This document shows positions 59,669-64,000 of a stretch of 64,000 bases of DNA, in pieces. Below the pieces are notes generated by a model that was not told where the DNA came from, did not search any database, and worked only from the letters and a program-made list of their open reading frames with translations. Within the stretch, counting starts at the first letter, position 1. Every line of letters starts with the position of its first letter. Both the position numbers and the translations under genes were made by a program. The stretch comes from Microstegium vimineum (lineage: Eukaryota > Streptophyta > Magnoliopsida > Poales > Poaceae): NCBI GenBank assembly GCA_022036555.1, contig CM039122.1, positions 46,985,600 to 47,049,599 of the forward strand. Reading direction: 5' to 3'.

Positions 59669-62600
59669 GCTTGTTATCAGTTTGAGTATGTTTATAGAGT
59701 CATTTTAAGATGACCAAATCTTATTATGTGCAAATAAAACTTCAAATAATCCTGTATTTGTATGTTTATTTTAAATATTTTTAATTAATAATTTTAGATA
59801 ACTTCCTTAACAACATATGTTGGTAAGTTACGATATATAGTTGAGATGATATTTTTACATACAGAAGTAGTAACTTAGATGCATATTTAAGGATTACTTA
59901 GATTATCTATCATAACAGAAGAGAGTGTAATTTAATACAAATTTAGAGTGCTGCTTTAGATTATGCTTAAGACTATCTCCAACAAAGCAGAGACAGATAC
60001 ACAATGCATTCACTCATTTGCCTCTGGCACAGGAAGAGAGACACACACCCAAACTTGCGCTATTTTCAACAGCAGACCCAAAAGACAAAAGAGATTCGTA
60101 GCAGCGCAGTCCGCTCCACCCAGTCACCTACTACGGGCCCACCACTATGGGCACCGGAGCTTTGCATCTAGGAGAGAGAGACGATACATATATGCCTCCC
60201 CGTTCGTTCGGTACCAAAAATGCATTGTCTAACTGCGTCTTCTGTTGGAGTCTGATTTTAGCACCAAAAACAACTGTGCGTGATCTATTTTGCTTTTGCC
60301 TCTGGCTTTGCATCAGCTGTTGGAGACAGCCTAATGATGGCATAATTGCATACTTTCCATGTAAATTTAGAGGATTACTTCAGGTTATGTCCCATGATGG
60401 TATAGTTGGGTAATTTCGATGTATATATTCAAAAGGTTAATTCGTATTGTTTTTCATTATGGCAGAGGCGTGAGTGTTTTTCTAGAAAAGAGGACTAGTC
60501 AGCTATTGTCACGAGCAATTAGAGTTCACAAAATTGATAACTAGGTCTTTCTATTTTTTTGCGATAATTATTAGAATTTATTTTCTTCTAGCATTCGAAG
60601 TATCTCATGATTGACGATTAATATGATGTTTTGATGTATCCTTCAATTATAGTAATAATAGGATATGAGAAAAGATATACATCAACCGGGTGTTTTAGCA
60701 CCCGGGGACGACACTCGTTATTTTGGCCGCGCGCTGGGCTGCTCGCACCTGCTCGCGCTCACGTCGCATCGCCATGCCCGCACCCGTCCGTGCCAGCACC
60801 GATTTGTGCGTGGAGGTAGATGAACAGTAACCGAAGAGATGAAAATGAAGAGTAACAGGAGGAAAATCGGGTGCGGTCACAGTCGTTTGTTGCATAGACG
60901 TTCCCTGAGTATATATTAATATTTGTAATAGAAAAATGCATTAGTAATTACCATGATTATCCTTAAGTCTAACAAAGTCAAATTCATAGTCGTATTAATG
61001 TATTATATAGACCGTCATGTCGAAAATGTTAAATTACCTATTCGATCCGCTCACCTGGATGCTACTCAGAATTTTGGAGTTTTCAAAGTCTTGTCATACT
61101 GAAAAACCGTACCTCGATCTGTTCGAATTATTATGTGGGTTTCAGAAACTCTGAGGCCACCAGTTCAGTGGACGTTTTGGACCATTGCATTCAGAAATCC
61201 TCAAAAAAAACGATAGCCACTCCATGAGCCATGCATACACATCCAGCGCTAGGCAACGTACAGAGGGATTACATGAAGTTCCTTGACAGGATCAGCATCT
61301 ATCTATAGTACGCAACAACAACGTTGACGCATGCTTTTCAACCGTGAATTCAATTCCATCGCAAAAGTCAGCCGCTTCGGAGCCTCCAAAGTCTTCCAGC
61401 AGGTAGAAACGAACAGCGACGGACGAACTAGTTAGCTAGAGAGCCGTCCAGGAGTGAGCTCGCTCGATCGATTCCGCGCGTGATGCGGATCGGCGCCGCG
61501 CGCACAGCGCAGGCCGGACATGCATATGGATCTCGATCCCCACAGGCCACAAGTCAGCAAGCATCGATCAATCGCTTTCCGTCGACAATGGAGCAGTGTA
61601 CAGCACAGCACTGCACTGAAGCGAGCTTGCGAGGCCATTAATGGCAGGCGGCACACACATAATCCTGCGTAAGTCAACCCCGTACACACGCGCCCTGGAG
61701 CGCTAGCCAGCTAGGTTCCCGCGGTTTCGTCATCCGGCTCTTGTGATCCCGCCGGCGACCTGGCTTGCCGGCCGGCGGACGGTGGCGATTGATTCACACG
61801 GACGCGCGCCACGGTTTTGCCCGTTGCGAGACCATTTAAGAAAACTAGAGGATCAGCCGTTGCCATCGATCTGTGCGCCGACGACAAGAGTCACTTTAGC
61901 TAGGAACCGCCTCTTGCTGTGCGCCGTCCCGTGCCGCCGGAGCAGCCACAGCCAAGAGATAGAGCGCTCGCGGAGCCGCGCAGGTCAGCTGCTGTTCCAT
62001 CACACGCCGTGCGCCGCGCTCGCTCGCTCGCTATCGCTACCGGACGAGGGCACCCTTTTCGGCCACGTCGACGTCGATGCGACGCGGCGGCTGAGAGGCC
62101 TCCGAAAAAACGACGGGTACACTGGACACGCGTCGCTCGGTCCCCGCGCGTACGGTACGGTGCTCGGAGTGGTACGCCACAGGTGGCCAGCGCATGCAGG
62201 GGAAAGGGATTGCATGGCTGTGCTTCCGCGTTCACCGGTGGGTGGGTGTGAGTGCCGCTATAAGAAGGACAGTATGTGCCGCGGGAAATCCACATGTACA
62301 TGTACATCCACACTGGCCGGTTTCTAGCTGCTAGTACGCATTGTGGACCTTGCTGGCAGGTGAATGCCACATTTTTTCCGAGGGATGCCGGGCCGTTCAA
62401 ATAGTCGATAAGGCACGTACGTGTCCCTTGTGATGGTGACATTAATGACAAGGACATTGGTGTTGTCTCATAACAGACCACATATATAATGGTTGATTTT
62501 TTAAGTTGACTCGTAGTAACTATGATTCTTTAATTTATGCATGGAATAAAAATTAATTTATGAGGTGTATGACAACAACAACTCATACAATGGTGTAATA

Positions 62601-62699
62601 ATTGTCTCATAGTCCTAAATCCTAGCTCATGAGGTTGTTGTTTTCCGAAACAACGACCTCTTTCTCTCACACATTTCTCTTTCCTCTACATAAGCAAAA

Positions 62700-63212
62700 A
62701 TCCTACGTTGTATTGCATGAGACTGTGTATTGTTAAAACACAGGATCCGTAGATCTAGCATCTAGCAGGGATTACTTTGTATTTAGGATGAACTAAGAGA
62801 GAGATATGAGAGGTAGAGAGAAGGGTGAGTTCACTGACCATCCGAGGGCGTCGTGGTGGACGAGCCGGCCATCACAGGTTCGTTGATGAAGCTCTGCGCA
62901 CGGGCAGCGACGTGCGGTGTAGGTGGCGCTGTCGAAGTAGGTCGGCGAAGTCCGGTGAGGAAGCCCGGCGACGGCGGTGGCGGAACTTCCCGTCACTGGC
63001 TGCGCCCCTCTGTAGATTGGATCTAGGGTTTGTCGGTGGGTACTGTAGCTCAGCGTGAAACCTCGTACCTAGAGCCACCGGTCCCCACCTCTTAATATAG
63101 CGCAGTGTGACAGGGGCCCACCAACCATGTAGGGTTGGGCGCCCCCGATCAGGGCGCGAGTCCAAGGCCCATAAGGCCGTTGGGCCTAATGGATTAGGAG
63201 ATCAATCTAACA
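62700..63212 (-). repeat. probable solo LTR on the - strand
   Basis: Read on the - strand it starts TGTTAGATTGATCTCC at 63212, with the GGCCCAACGGCCTTATGGGC phrase common in grass LTRs, then a TATA-like CTATATTAAGAG (about 63092-63103) and a GC-rich leader-like part with AAACCCTAGATCCAATC. The other end is not clear and neither a primer binding site nor a polypurine tract was found, so a solo LTR is the best guess. Confidence 0.4.
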
Positions 63213-64000
63213 TGTATGAGACCGTTGAAGTGTAGCAATGTACCTGCCCTAAGTACGTATGCAACAGGTGTCAAACAAACTGCCTCAAGTACGTACCTAA
63301 GCTGTTAGGGTGGCTGCGCTAATTGCTAGATCCTGTAATCCACCCTTGCATTATACCAACTGCTTCTCTTCTTAACATGAAAACGTGCAAATCTTTTGCG
63401 TGATTGAGAAAAAAAGAACGGGAAGGTTTGTTACCGTATTACGTGCCCTGCAGGGTACATGTTAGAATAATTAATTAATGCATGCATGAGCCACCGAACA
63501 TTGCGGCCGGCTTGAATTGGATTTATCGTTTTATGTACTGCAATCACAGTCACATGCCACGTTCCGAGAACGTGGTGCATTTTTGTTTACATAGTGTTAA
63601 AATCACCTAAAACTAATATTTTATGTGCGTTATATATTTCGCGATCCATTGATGCGGGAACTTTTGTGACTGTGACTGCAATGCAATCAAGTCTACGGTT
63701 ATCATGCACCTATATAGGTTAAGTTCATGTTTGACAAAGCGCTAGAATAACCTATTCGCATGTGTCATCTTTTTTTTTTTGAGGGATTTGCAGGTCATCT
63801 TTTTAAACACAATGGATCAAGTTCTGAATCCTTACTTTGGAGGAAGGAAAAGCCGTGATGTTGGTGCTGGCCCAAGTTTGGCTCACGCTCACTCAGTCGG
63901 CCTCTTCCATTTCCATCGGCTACTCTGAGCTGTGCAAAAACACCGAATGGAATGGACCCAATAATCAAAGGGATTCAAGGCCCAGTACGCTGTTGATTCA

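Larger units (their letters stand above)
53850..64000. other. 10-kb gene-poor region
   Basis: The first few hundred bp are the ERF 3' UTR. Beyond that I see MITEs, microsatellites and one LTR-like block, listed separately, plus a diverged Stowaway-like stretch at about 55200-55480. A perfect 7-bp stem hairpin (CCGGGTG, loop TTTTAG) lies at 60686-60705. A GC-rich patch at 61740-62300 has long open frames on both strands that resemble no family and are probably composition artefacts. Confidence 0.5.

Noticed and set aside
61743..62327. 194-codon + strand frame and a matching long - strand frame
   Set aside because: No recognisable domain, Arg/Ser/Cys-rich composition and frames open on both strands in GC-rich DNA; not called a gene.

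Overview
The window is nuclear DNA of a grass, most likely a panicoid (sorghum/maize/sugarcane group). The evidence is the gene set (two group-IX ERF genes, a DUF630/DUF632 gene, plant-type introns with AG|GTAAG-like donors), the GC-rich 5' coding exons typical of grasses, and a dense load of grass repeats: a Tat-type Ty3/gypsy element, a Ty1/copia tail, Stowaway and Tourist MITEs, CACTA miniatures and a Mutator-like element with GC-rich cargo. Everything here was read by eye from the sequence; no database search was made.

Layout. 1-9648: the right part of a decayed Tat-lineage Ty3/gypsy retrotransposon. On the + strand it carries gag, protease, RT, two RNase H domains and integrase. On the - strand, between integrase and the 3' LTR, it carries a five-exon spliced gene for a plant-mobile-domain protein with a coiled-coil tail. 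The heptamer TGCCGAT/ATCGGCA is scattered over the whole element at very high density. 10590-15059: an AT-rich Ty1/copia remnant whose pre-LTR region is packed with short hairpins; its 227-bp 3' LTR ends 213 bp before a gene. 15272-17970: mitochondrial-type enoyl-CoA hydratase, intact, eight exons (+). 23687-26715: ubiquitin C-terminal hydrolase of the UCHL3 type (+), with catalytic exons but no recognisable N-terminal exons. 27270-29142: DUF630/DUF632 protein (-). 32686-33570: ERF transcription factor (-). 40767-41637: DUF3143 plastid-type protein (-), without an in-frame ATG. 42290-43070: Mutator-like element with a GC-rich core. 44566-46727: C2orf69/UPF0565-like hydrolase (+), its third exon broken by a 128-bp MITE. 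52869-53849: second ERF transcription factor (+). 53850-64000: no gene recognised, several MITEs, a 462-bp CACTA miniature with a perfect 3-bp target duplication, and a probable solo LTR.

The genes are not functionally linked; they are ordinary single-copy-type plant genes separated by repeats. The two ERF genes are both group IX (jasmonate/ethylene/defence class) and are transcribed away from each other, with degraded or interrupted genes between them. The most unusual material lies in the two retroelements at the left (the TGCCGAT motif field, the antisense spliced gene, the hairpin field) and in three host genes that appear damaged (UCH 5' end, DUF3143 start, C2orf69-like exon 3).
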